Positions 8,738 to 16,120 of a DNA stretch of 32,377 nt are shown here, one piece after another. The notes under the pieces were generated by a model. It was not told where the DNA came from, did no database searches, and was given only the letters and a program-made list of their open reading frames with translations. The stretch's first letter is position 1. Each line of letters opens with the position of its first letter. This DNA is from JBBQXY01 sp051004815 (lineage in GTDB: Bacteria; Chloroflexota; Ktedonobacteria; Ktedonobacterales; Ktedonobacteraceae), in the NCBI GenBank assembly GCA_051004815.1, contig JBPCJY010000142.1, positions 1-32,377 of the forward strand. The letters are read 5' to 3'. A program made the position numbers and the translations under genes.

Positions 8738-8925
8738 TACCAGGGCGACCGCAAGAGTCCTTGCACAGGTAGGTTTTTTTTAACACCCAGTTCCAGAACC
8801 TGTCATTCTGAGCGCAGCGAAGAATCTCCGTGCCATGAGAGATTCTTCGCTGCACTCAGAATGACAAGACGAGAAACCAGGCACTGCAAAACCTACCTGT
8901 GTAAGCCGCAAGGGTCGCCCTGGTA
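8738..8925. repeat. Three-level nested inverted repeat (MITE-like element)
   Basis: Three pairs of inverted arms sit one inside another. The outer arms are perfect 13-mers, TACCAGGGCGACC (8738-8750 / 8913-8925). The middle arms contain ACAGGTAGGTTTT (8762-8777 / 8888-8903, 15 of 16). The inner arms are 28 bp with one mismatch (8801-8828 / 8839-8866) and contain GCAGCGAAGAATCTC. The element starts 4 nt after the dehydratase stop and ends 36 nt before the promoter of the ArsR gene. No ORF is carried. The outer-arm sequence CCAGGGCGACCGCAAG also begins the inner arm of the repeat at 14044, so they belong to one family. Confidence 0.85.
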
Positions 8926-8961
8926 ATATTCACAGACCCTGCATTTCAGACACATTCCTCC

Positions 8962-8990
8962 TTGACATCATACAGATTTTTCTCTATAAT
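8962..8990 (+). promoter_or_regulatory. Consensus sigma70-type promoter of the ArsR/DUF2087 gene
   Basis: TTGACA (8962-8967) and TATAAT (8985-8990) are both perfect consensus hexamers separated by exactly 17 nt. Transcription would begin near 8997, about 45 nt before the ATG at 9041. The -10 box overlaps a palindromic operator-like sequence, as expected for a repressed promoter. Confidence 0.85.
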
Positions 8991-9017
8991 CTAATTAGAT
9001 ATGCATCTATGTAGATT
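8988..9017. promoter_or_regulatory. Palindromic operator, likely ArsR autoregulation site
   Basis: Two ATCTANNTAGAT boxes (ATCTAATTAGAT at 8989-9000 and ATCTATGTAGAT at 9005-9016) lie 16 nt apart from start to start. Together they form an imperfect 30-bp palindrome bounded by AATCTA and TAGATT. The site overlaps the -10 hexamer and the expected start of transcription of the regulator gene just downstream. That position fits steric repression by the winged-helix protein encoded at 9041. The boxes are seen; the binding protein is inferred. Confidence 0.65.
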
Positions 9018-9040
9018 ACGCCCTAAAGAAGGAGGGAAAA

Positions 9041-9598
9041 ATGCCAGAAGAAGATTTGCAAGCCTTGCTCCAGTTTTTTAAAGCCTTGTCAGACGAGAAC
9101 AGGCTCAAGTTGCTGGGCATCCTGGCGCAGCACGAACAGAGCGTAGAGGCGTTAGCAGCGCAGTTACAATTGAAGGCACCTACCGTATCACACCACCTGG
9201 CGAAACTAAAAGAGCTAGACCTGGTGGGTATGCGTCCAGAGGGGAATACGCACATCTACTGGCTCAAAGCAGAGTCATTGCGCACCATCAGCAAGGGACT
9301 ACTTTCATCTGAGAAAATGGCCTCGTTAGTCGATAATGTTGAAAGTGATGCCTGGGAACGCAAAGTGTTCAAAGATTTCTTTGAAGGAACGCGCCTCAAA
9401 GAAATCCCAGCCAGCCGCAAGAAACGCACAGTGATTCTCAAATGGCTAGCCAATCAGTTTGAACACGGTGTTCGCTATAAAGAATCCGCCGTCAACGACA
9501 TCATCGAACGCTATCACCCCGATACTGCTTCTCTACGCCGTGAGCTGATCGGCGAAAAGCTTTTGCAGCGAGAGCACGGGGTCTATTGGCGCGAGTGA
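9041..9598 (+). CDS. ArsR-family regulator with C-terminal DUF2087 domain
   Basis: A 185-aa DNA-binding protein. Residues 5-75 form an ArsR-type winged helix (FFKALSDENRLKLLGIL, then a recognition helix around APTVSHHLAKLKEL). Residues about 105-184 match the DUF2087 domain (LKEIPASRKKRTVILKWL, later LRRELIGEKLL and a terminal GVYWRE). No CxC metal-binding motif of the ArsR/SmtB type is present in the recognition helix, so it is probably not a metal sensor. A very strong ribosome site, AAGGAGGG, precedes the ATG. Its promoter has perfect hexamers overlapped by a paired palindrome, consistent with negative autoregulation. Its other targets are unknown; the small membrane protein 97 nt downstream may be co-regulated. 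Confidence 0.9.
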   Translation: MPEEDLQALLQFFKALSDENRLKLLGILAQHEQSVEALAAQLQLKAPTVSHHLAKLKELDLVGMRPEGNTHIYWLKAESLRTISKGLLSSEKMASLVDNVESDAWERKVFKDFFEGTRLKEIPASRKKRTVILKWLANQFEHGVRYKESAVNDIIERYHPDTASLRRELIGEKLLQREHGVYWRE

Positions 9599-9695
9599 AA
9601 GAAGGAAAAGCAACAAAGTCTGCAACCCACCGTACCATCACACGTAATTACAATGAGATACGTTGGTTAAGCTGAGATTGAAGGAGCGACCTGTG

Positions 9696-10028
9696 ATGTC
9701 CCAACAACATATGGAATTTGACGAGGCCAATCACCAGGGCCAGAACCCGCACATGGACAACTATGAAACCGGCTATAGAGACCCGTTCGCGGGTACCTAT
9801 GCGGGCCAGAAAGCATATACACAAATACCGATAGGTAGCGATAAACAACGGATGGGCATGCGCCTGGCTCTCGCCATTGTGTCGCTAGCCCTGCTGGTAC
9901 CACTGGCTGGCATTATATTCGGCGTCTCTTCAGGCTTTGGTTTTCTGGGGCCGATATACGCATTGATTGGTATGGGCTTAGTTTGTTTGACAATTATGGT
10001 AGTCAACATCGTTTTTAGCAGACATTAA
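9696..10028 (+). CDS. Small membrane protein, two predicted helices
   Basis: A 110-aa protein of no family I recognise. The first 50 residues are hydrophilic and rich in Asn, Asp, Gly and Tyr. Two hydrophobic segments follow (roughly 54-77 and 80-106, including RLALAIVSLALLVPLAGIIF), ending in a short FSRH tail. The ATG at 9696 is chosen because AAGGAG lies 9 nt upstream; a GTG immediately before it is also possible, and a TTG at 9663 would place the ribosome site inside the gene. It lies 97 nt after the ArsR/DUF2087 gene on the same strand and is closed by a clear terminator hairpin, so the two may form a small transcription unit. Confidence 0.75.
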   Translation: MSQQHMEFDEANHQGQNPHMDNYETGYRDPFAGTYAGQKAYTQIPIGSDKQRMGMRLALAIVSLALLVPLAGIIFGVSSGFGFLGPIYALIGMGLVCLTIMVVNIVFSRH

Positions 10029-10042
10029 CCAAACTGAATACC

Positions 10043-10075
10043 GTAGGAGCGCACGACCTTGCGCTCTTACTTTTA
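10043..10075 (+). terminator. Rho-independent terminator after the small membrane protein
   Basis: An 11-bp stem (10043-10053 pairing with 10060-10070, one G-U pair) with the loop CGACCT is followed by TTTTA. It lies 14 nt after the plus-strand stop and just touches the stop codon of the convergent lipid kinase gene. In the reverse direction the stem is kept but no T tract follows. Confidence 0.75.
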
Positions 10076-11044
10076 CTCTTGCGAAAATAGGCTCATGGAT
10101 GCGTTATGTGGCACAATCACCTTGAGAGCCTGGGGAGCAACAGTAAACTTTGCCGGTGTGAAGCCTGACGGATCTCCATCCACCTGTATAGCCACTGGCT
10201 GACGTGTTCGTACCTCTATAACGTCGCTTTTTGCATACGTGACCCACTGGTGACGCTGCTCGCGATGGAGCAAAAAATCGATAAAAATAATGACGCGGCC
10301 CAGCATGTTACGCTTACGCACCACGCAAACATCGAGCTGTCCATCGTCGCATTGCGCTTGCCAGGTATATTTGATGGTGCCTCCATACAATTGGGTATTG
10401 CCAATGATGATTTGCAGCGCATCCTTTTTAATCAGCCGTCCATTGACGGTCAAATACGTACGGAAACTTTCATAGCCCAGACCCAACCACGTTCCAATCA
10501 GCAGATAGCCCACGACACCAAGGCGTTTGATTGGCTTTTTTTCGACGGCGTGCGCTACTTCCGCGTCAAAACCGATGCCCGCCATCAATAGAAAATAGCG
10601 GTCATTTACTTTGCCCAGATCAACGCGCCGCCGTCTGCCATCAACCAGCACCTTGCGTGCTCCCACATCATCCAGGGGAATGTTGGTTTCTCTCGCCCAC
10701 ACGTTGACCGTGCCAACGGGCAAAACGCCAAGGGCCGTCTCACTACCCACCAACTCTTGAATGATCTCATTAATGGTGCCATCACCGCCTGCCGCAATAA
10801 CTACCTCAATCTCCTGCTCTACCGCTAAACGAGCCAACCGACGTGCATCACCAGCTTTCTCTGTTAGACAGAGTTCAACATCCCACCCATTGCCACGCAG
10901 GAACGCGACCGTCTCATCTATCTGTCGTGTATGGAAGAGGTAGTTGCCAGAGGTCGGATTGGCAATGATCACTGCCGAACAGACAGCGATAGAGGGAAGT
11001 GCGCTTTTTGACGCGTGTTGGTGCGTTCTATCTTGTTGTGTCAA
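10073..11044 (-). CDS. Diacylglycerol kinase family lipid kinase (YegS/BmrU-like)
   Basis: A 323-aa lipid kinase of the DAGK catalytic-domain family, which phosphorylates diacylglycerol or a related lipid at the inner membrane face. The nucleotide-binding site is shown by NPTSGN (29-34) and GGDGT (86-90), followed by LGVLPVGTVNVWARE, the usual helix after the glycine motif, and a C-terminal beta sandwich with an IQVDGDP signature. Length and domain order are standard. The start is TTG, supported by AGGAG 8 nt upstream. An in-cell role in phospholipid recycling or in making an unusual lipid is inferred; the exact lipid substrate is not visible. It is 115 nt downstream of the murF-alr gene on the same strand. 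Confidence 0.9.
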   Translation of the reverse strand: MTQQDRTHQHASKSALPSIAVCSAVIIANPTSGNYLFHTRQIDETVAFLRGNGWDVELCLTEKAGDARRLARLAVEQEIEVVIAAGGDGTINEIIQELVGSETALGVLPVGTVNVWARETNIPLDDVGARKVLVDGRRRRVDLGKVNDRYFLLMAGIGFDAEVAHAVEKKPIKRLGVVGYLLIGTWLGLGYESFRTYLTVNGRLIKKDALQIIIGNTQLYGGTIKYTWQAQCDDGQLDVCVVRKRNMLGRVIIFIDFLLHREQRHQWVTYAKSDVIEVRTRQPVAIQVDGDPSGFTPAKFTVAPQALKVIVPHNASMSLFSQE

Positions 11045-11159
11045 GGACGTTGCTCCTGCGTGGTGCTAGCAAAAACGTGGGTTGCGCTTGCTATGCCATA
11101 AGGTCTGTCACCATATGTACGCATCAGGGTGGCGCACGGTTTTAGTTTTTGCTGCCCTG

Positions 11160-13907
11160 TTAATCCACCCGTGGTACACGAGCAAGGATAGCCGAAACTA
11201 CCTCGTAGTTGCTGGTGCCGAGGCGTTGCGCAACTTGTTCCGCCGACAGAGTGGCCGTTCCCTGCTGTCCAATTAATACAACCTCATCTCCAACGCGTGT
11301 TTGCGGAATATGGGAAATATTGACCATACATTGGTCCATACAGACCCGCCCCACGATGGGAGCCTCTTGCCCATGTAGCAATACGCTATCCCAGTTGGTA
11401 GGGCCACGGCGAAAGCCATCGGCATAACCAACCGGCAACACGGCGATGCGCGTTGGCTCCTCGGTTATATAGGTACAACCGTAGCTGATACCCTCACCAG
11501 CAGGTATGACTTTGACCTGCGCAACCTGCGTCTTGAAGGAAAGAGCCGCTCGAAACCCGGCTGGTAAACGCACCTCGTCCGATGGTTCAAGTCCGTAGAG
11601 GGCGATGCCTGGACGTACCATGTCAAAACGCGCCTCCGGCACACTGAGCATGGGAGCACTACTGGCCGCGTGAACCAAAGGAGGGCGCAGTCCCTGCCTT
11701 TCCAGGGTTTGCAAAACCGTTTGAAAACGAGCAAGCTGCATATGAGCGTGAGTCAGGTCGTGTGTATCTGCCATGGCAAAGTGCGTGAAAATGCCTTCCA
11801 AGAGTAAACCAGGTAAGGTCAGTATCTCGCGTACAAGCGTTACTACCTCATCAATCTGTTCAGCACGTACCCCTAAACGCCCCATCCCCGTATCAATTTT
11901 GACATGTACATTGACGCTCTGCCCCAAAGCCAACGCCGCCCGCGAGAGCGCGGCAGCCGCTTCTAGCGAGTAAAGCGTAATCGTCAAGCCCAAACGCACA
12001 GCTTCACGCATCTGCCATAGTGGCACATAGCCAAAGACGAGAATAGGAGCCTGAATCCCCGCCTCCCGCAAGGGTGTGGCTTCGCTGACCGTGGCAACGC
12101 CTACCATGCTGGCCCCATTATGCAGAACGGTGCGAGCCACTTTGACCGCACCATGACCATAAGCGTCAGCCTTAAGGCTGGCAAGGATGCGCACCTGTGG
12201 CCCAACCAGGGCTTGCACCTGTCGCGTATTATTGGCGATGGCACTCAAATCTATCTCAATCCATGTCGGACGTTCCGCACGCGTCATCACAATCTGCTTC
12301 CAACCAGGGGTTTGCCGTACAAGTTGTCCAGGAGCCTGTGCCGACTGGGCCATAAGCAGTTCCGTAACACGTTCCATACGCGCCCCCTCGGCCCCCTTAA
12401 TAAACACAACATCTGTTCTCATCCTCTCAGCCAAGGTATCACCGACCCCCAGGGTACCCGTAAAGGGAGCCGCATCCGGGAGATGATGAAGGCCCCCTAC
12501 CATGGACGGAACAGATTCGCTGACTCGTTCATCCATAGTAGGGGTACCCCTCGCGGGTACCCTGGAGGGGGTAGGGCCGGAAGCTCCCACTATTTCCCCC
12601 GCCGCCTTGGCCGCGTCTTCATGCGTCGAGGTCAGGATAATCCGCTGTGCGGAAAGTCCAGCTTGCCGAGCAGATTCAGCCACCGTGGTCGCGTGTTCTC
12701 CACGCAAAATGAGGTAATCGACGCAGGTGGCGGCTTGTTGCCCCACCATACGGTGTGCCTCCTCGGTATAGTTGCCGAGGCGCAACATGTCTCCGAGTAT
12801 CGCGATACGCCGCGCTGCGGGCAGTGCCTTGAGTGCTGCTAACCCGGCCAGTACGGCAGCCGGAGCCGCATTGTGTGTATCATCAAGCAACGTGGCACCA
12901 TCAACTCCCATTAGTGGATTGAGCCTGCCTGCTAATGGTTGGAAATGGGCTAGCGCGTGCTGTATATCTACCGTTTGCAAACCGCAATGTTTCCCAACGT
13001 AATAGGCCGCTAATAGCGTCGTGACATACTGTTGGCCTAAGAGATGTGAGGAGAGTTGTATTCCTTGTTCGTTGTGTACTGGCTCGTGCGTTGCAGGCAA
13101 GATACAGCGTAATCCTGTCCAATCCACCTGCACATCTTGTGTCGCGGAAGGGGAAAAGTAGGTGATGGCAGCTTTACACTGGATTGTGAGTGGGCGAATA
13201 CGTTCATCGTCGCCATTAACAAGAGCTTTGCCAGAAGCGGGGAGATAGGCCAGCAGTGTGCCTAGCTCATTGGCCAGCCGTTCGACACTGCCAAAATATT
13301 GCAGTTGCGTAGGACTGATATTGGTCAGCACGCCAATCTGAGGCTGAATGATCTGACAGAGATCGCGAATTTCGCCTGGGTGGTCACAACTTAATTCCAG
13401 TACCGCGAATTCATGACGTTCTTCCAGGCGACCGAGCGAAAGCGGCAACCCCAGGAGATCATTATAGTTCTGCCAGCTTCTAAAGGTGGCGAAATTGCTG
13501 GAGAGTACGGCGGCAATAGCCTCTTTGGTGGTCGTCTTGCCCGTGCTGCCAGTCACAGCGATGACGGTTGGATGCCAACGTGCCAGAATGTCGTGCGCAT
13601 ACTGCTGCAAGGCAATGCGCGTGTCATCCACCGCCACGATGGTGACGCCTGCTTGCGCGAATACTGCCTTGCTATTTTCATCAAGTGACGCCAACGCCGT
13701 AGTCTCCAATACTATTCCCGCGGCCCCACGCTGTACCGCGTCCAGCACATAATCATGTCCATCGCTGTGTTCGCCACGTACCGCGACAAACAGTTCGCCC
13801 GGTAGCAACTGGCGCGTATCGTGGCTAAAGGCGTCGAAGTGGTGCTGTTTGCCTGGGTAGACCAGCGTTCCATGGGTTGCTTGCAGGAGATATTGCAGGT
13901 GAATCAT
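11160..13907 (-). CDS. MurF-alanine racemase fusion
   Basis: A 915-aa bifunctional enzyme. Residues 1 to about 520 are MurF (UDP-N-acetylmuramoyl-tripeptide:D-alanyl-D-alanine ligase), with the ATP loop GSTGKTTTK (120-128), the LTNISPTQLQ region and the C-terminal VFIKGAEGARMERV motif (501-514). From about 540 to the end lies a complete alanine racemase: PLP lysine K579 in SLKADAYGHG, catalytic Tyr809 in GISYG, and GRVCMDQ (853-859). It would make D-Ala from L-Ala and add D-Ala-D-Ala to the muropeptide precursor in the cytoplasm. This order is well known in Bacteroidetes. Residues about 442-490 form a non-homologous insert encoded by a hairpin repeat (12445-12572). The ATG start has only a distant AGGA; an extended -10 promoter lies 69 nt upstream. 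The domain calls are very secure. Confidence 0.95.
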   Translation of the reverse strand: MIHLQYLLQATHGTLVYPGKQHHFDAFSHDTRQLLPGELFVAVRGEHSDGHDYVLDAVQRGAAGIVLETTALASLDENSKAVFAQAGVTIVAVDDTRIALQQYAHDILARWHPTVIAVTGSTGKTTTKEAIAAVLSSNFATFRSWQNYNDLLGLPLSLGRLEERHEFAVLELSCDHPGEIRDLCQIIQPQIGVLTNISPTQLQYFGSVERLANELGTLLAYLPASGKALVNGDDERIRPLTIQCKAAITYFSPSATQDVQVDWTGLRCILPATHEPVHNEQGIQLSSHLLGQQYVTTLLAAYYVGKHCGLQTVDIQHALAHFQPLAGRLNPLMGVDGATLLDDTHNAAPAAVLAGLAALKALPAARRIAILGDMLRLGNYTEEAHRMVGQQAATCVDYLILRGEHATTVAESARQAGLSAQRIILTSTHEDAAKAAGEIVGASGPTPSRVPARGTPTMDERVSESVPSMVGGLHHLPDAAPFTGTLGVGDTLAERMRTDVVFIKGAEGARMERVTELLMAQSAQAPGQLVRQTPGWKQIVMTRAERPTWIEIDLSAIANNTRQVQALVGPQVRILASLKADAYGHGAVKVARTVLHNGASMVGVATVSEATPLREAGIQAPILVFGYVPLWQMREAVRLGLTITLYSLEAAAALSRAALALGQSVNVHVKIDTGMGRLGVRAEQIDEVVTLVREILTLPGLLLEGIFTHFAMADTHDLTHAHMQLARFQTVLQTLERQGLRPPLVHAASSAPMLSVPEARFDMVRPGIALYGLEPSDEVRLPAGFRAALSFKTQVAQVKVIPAGEGISYGCTYITEEPTRIAVLPVGYADGFRRGPTNWDSVLLHGQEAPIVGRVCMDQCMVNISHIPQTRVGDEVVLIGQQGTATLSAEQVAQRLGTSNYEVVSAILARVPRVD
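12445..12572. repeat. Hairpin repeat inserted in frame inside murF-alr
   Basis: Outer inverted arms are ACCCCCAGGGTACCCG (12445-12460) and its complement with three extra bases (12554-12572). Inner arms are CCCCTACCATGGA (12494-12506) and TCCATAGTAGGGG (12532-12544), 12 of 13 matching. The right part, read on the minus strand, starts CCAGGGTACCCGCGAGGGG and ends CCCCTAC, closely parallel to the 14044 repeat arm (CCAGGGCGACCGCAAGGG ... CCCCTAC). The element keeps the reading frame and adds roughly 45 residues to the MurF C-terminal domain. Confidence 0.75.
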
Positions 13908-13975
13908 GGCGGTATCGGCTCATTCCTAAATTAATGGATTATTGATGAGTAAGCTAAGGTTGTAGCATTTTGGAC

Positions 13976-13984
13976 ATTATAACA
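13976..13984 (-). promoter_or_regulatory. Extended -10 promoter for murF-alr
   Basis: On the minus strand the sequence TGTTATAAT forms an extended -10 element (TGNTATAAT) 68 nt upstream of the murF-alr ATG. There is no convincing -35 hexamer, which extended -10 promoters do not need. Confidence 0.5.
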
Positions 13985-14031
13985 GGGCTTGTAAGGGATG
14001 GCTACAATGTATCCTTCTCATGACCAGGACT

Positions 14032-14172
14032 TGTGAATTCTTGCCAGGGCGACCGCAAGGGATCGCCCCTACTATACTATGATGCATTTCATACCCGTGC
14101 GTGTATAGTAGGGGCGATCCCTTGCGGTCGCCCTGGTCGTCACCACCGCGGCACATGTGGCAAGAATTCACA
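14032..14172. repeat. Nested inverted repeat with perfect 34-bp inner stem
   Basis: Outer arms are perfect 15-mers, TGTGAATTCTTGCCA (14032-14046) and TGGCAAGAATTCACA (14158-14172). The inner arms are a perfect 34-bp inverted repeat (14044-14077 and 14103-14136) around a 25-nt loop; each arm runs from CCAGGGCGACCGCAAGGG to the CCCCTACTATAC end. The 21 nt between right inner and right outer arms are unmatched. It fills most of the 437-nt gap between the divergent murF-alr and secreted-protein genes. In the remaining part of that gap (14173-14344) I see no gene. Confidence 0.88.
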
Positions 14173-14344
14173 GGCCTGTTCTCATGACCTTTAGATACAG
14201 TGTTAACAATCTAGTCCTTCTTCGTTTTAGCCAACGAGAGGGTGGAACCTTCCTCTCTCCAAGACGACAAGGAAGCACCGCTCAAGCCGATTATACAGCA
14301 TCACAGACAACCTGGTCGTCAGAATTGTAAAGCTGGGGGATAAG

Positions 14345-15808
14345 ATGTATAACAAACAGAAACGGCACTCATTCCGTCTTCACCAATCCTCGCGGGGTAA
14401 CACTATTTCCTGGGTCACTCTCGGAGCCGCTACCATCATTATTTGCACATTGCTCTCTTTGACAACATCGTTTTGGAGCGGTTTCTTGCCGCTGCATCTC
14501 TCCCAAACGCATGCAAAAGCGGCAGCATCTTCTCCGCAACAGATTAATATCCCGTTTTTTAAGACGGCTGTGCCTTTTAATCAAACCGCTATTTTTTGGT
14601 TTGGTGACGTGACTCCAACCGATACCTATACCGATGTACGGATAGGCTATAACAGCAGCGAACTCTACGTGGATTTGCAGACCGTTGATCAGTACTTATG
14701 GTATGACACCAACACTACTGCACCAGATGTCACAAAAGGTGATAACGCGGCCATTTATGTGAATACGACGACCGGCGGGAGCAATCTCCTCGCTCAGCAT
14801 TCCTACAAGTTTCAGGCAGCAGTCAACGGGTATAAAAAACGTACGAATTACCAACAAGCCTATGCTGGCAGCGGTACAGCATGGAATGCTGCAAAGGTGC
14901 CTTTTACGGCTGTCTATGGCTGGCGCGGACACGGGTTCAATGGTCCAGCCGACTCCGGTTGGTCGATGACCTACCATATCCCTTTCTCCTCACTTGGTAT
15001 GTCAAGTGCTCCCTCTCAAGGCACAATTTGGAAGCTGGCAGTTAAAGTCCATAACCAGGATAACGCGGCCAATACGCCACTACCAGACAAATGGTGGCCA
15101 ACATCAGCCTCTGAAACAGACCCATCAGGATGGGGAAATGTCTCGTTTGGTATGCTGACCTACCAGTCTCCTCATACAAATAGCACTTCAACATATACCG
15201 TTCGCAATGGCTTGAACAATCAGGTGGTTACTGATGGTATGGTGGGTGGTTCACTTTCATGTGGGAATCTTGGACTCAATCGTTGGACGCAATGGGGGCC
15301 GCGCAGTTACCCGGGAGCACCACAGCTCAATATTCAGAATGAGTCGGATATCTCCGATTGGAATTGCTTTTCGAAAATTTACATTACCTTCCCATTAGGC
15401 TCACTCGCCTCGGGTCAAAGCGTGGTCAATGCGAAAGTGACCTTATATGAATATGGGAATTCCGGGACACAAGGCAAACCAAATCCTTCCTATATTCAGG
15501 TCGCAACCGTGAATCAAAACTGGAACCCGCAAACTCTTTCGTGGAATTCGGCTCCCCCCATCCAGGAAAACATCACCAGTATGCTTGTAAATACAAAGTC
15601 AAAACCTGTGGTTCCTCTTCCAGGGTTAGCAGTTACATGGGATGTGAGCCTCGCACTTGCCCAAGCGTATGCAGCGGGTCAACCACTACAGTTGGTGTTC
15701 TACTCTACCGACAATCAATATAACACCGGCAAGTACTTTTACTCGTCTACTGTTGGTAGCTACAATGCCGCTGGTCGCCCAACATTACAGGTAACACTTG
15801 GCCAATAA
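14345..15808 (+). CDS. Secreted protein with CBM9/DOMON-like and DNRLRE-like domains
   Basis: A 487-aa exported protein. A basic N-terminus (KQKRH) is followed by a hydrophobic segment at about 22-45 and an Ala-rich stretch, fitting a signal peptide or a membrane anchor. Residues about 60-285 form a beta-rich domain resembling the CBM9/DOMON-like module of extracellular carbohydrate-active proteins (VRIGYNSSELYVDLQTVDQ, a later DNAAIYVN, then YHIPFSSLGM). Residues about 290-487 resemble the DNRLRE domain (KIYITFPLGSL, VVNAKVTLYEYG, WNPQTLSWNSAPP, VTWDVSLALA, final RPTLQVTL). No catalytic domain is visible, so it may bind polysaccharide or be a surface or matrix component. GGGGG precedes the ATG by about 6 nt. 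A strong hairpin follows the stop. The family assignments are by eye and moderately sure. Confidence 0.75.
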   Translation: MYNKQKRHSFRLHQSSRGNTISWVTLGAATIIICTLLSLTTSFWSGFLPLHLSQTHAKAAASSPQQINIPFFKTAVPFNQTAIFWFGDVTPTDTYTDVRIGYNSSELYVDLQTVDQYLWYDTNTTAPDVTKGDNAAIYVNTTTGGSNLLAQHSYKFQAAVNGYKKRTNYQQAYAGSGTAWNAAKVPFTAVYGWRGHGFNGPADSGWSMTYHIPFSSLGMSSAPSQGTIWKLAVKVHNQDNAANTPLPDKWWPTSASETDPSGWGNVSFGMLTYQSPHTNSTSTYTVRNGLNNQVVTDGMVGGSLSCGNLGLNRWTQWGPRSYPGAPQLNIQNESDISDWNCFSKIYITFPLGSLASGQSVVNAKVTLYEYGNSGTQGKPNPSYIQVATVNQNWNPQTLSWNSAPPIQENITSMLVNTKSKPVVPLPGLAVTWDVSLALAQAYAAGQPLQLVFYSTDNQYNTGKYFYSSTVGSYNAAGRPTLQVTLGQ

Positions 15809-15859
15809 GACGAACTCGTACCATTTACACGCAGGTTCTTGACTGCTTGATTAAAGTTT

Positions 15860-15930
15860 TTGTCGAAGGAGGGTTCCAAAGGGCAGCAAGCCCCTTGGAA
15901 CCCTCCTTTCCCATTCCCACCCTTCGACAA
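15860..15930. terminator. Nested hairpin, probable terminator of the secreted-protein gene
   Basis: A strong stem (15866-15883 with 15891-15909, one mismatch, core GGAGGGTTCCAA) closes with a 7-nt loop and is followed by only a short CTTTC tail. Outer arms TTGTCGAAGG (15860-15869) and CCTTCGACAA (15921-15930) add a second level. It lies 51 nt after the stop. The nested form recalls the repeats elsewhere in the window, so it may be a repeat used as a terminator. Confidence 0.6.
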
Positions 15931-16120
15931 GCCCGTAGGAGACCTGAATAGTTACCACTAAAGTTATGCCTCATTGTGCCGATAACTCTTATTGAGTATT
16001 CAGTATAGACAGAGTTTCATTTCAGGAGCCTGAAAAAGGTGCGCTTATGCCTGTACGATGTGCCAGAACGCGCCTGGCATGAGGCTCTGTCATAGAAACC
16101 TTAGTATGAGGAGGTACAAC
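15931..16120. other. Intergenic region upstream of the RDD gene
   Basis: Together with the hairpin this makes a 312-nt gap without a gene. It holds a perfect short palindrome, TTTCAGGAGCCTGAAA (16020-16035), about 85 nt before the RDD start, which could be an operator or a short hairpin in the leader. A weak promoter candidate, TTGTGC then 17 nt then TATTCA, lies just upstream of it (about 15974-16002). I see nothing else. Confidence 0.35.

Noticed and set aside
12120..12842. Open reading frame of 240 codons on the plus strand
   Set aside because: It lies antisense within murF-alr, whose reading is fixed by catalytic motifs; the translation shows no recognisable domain.
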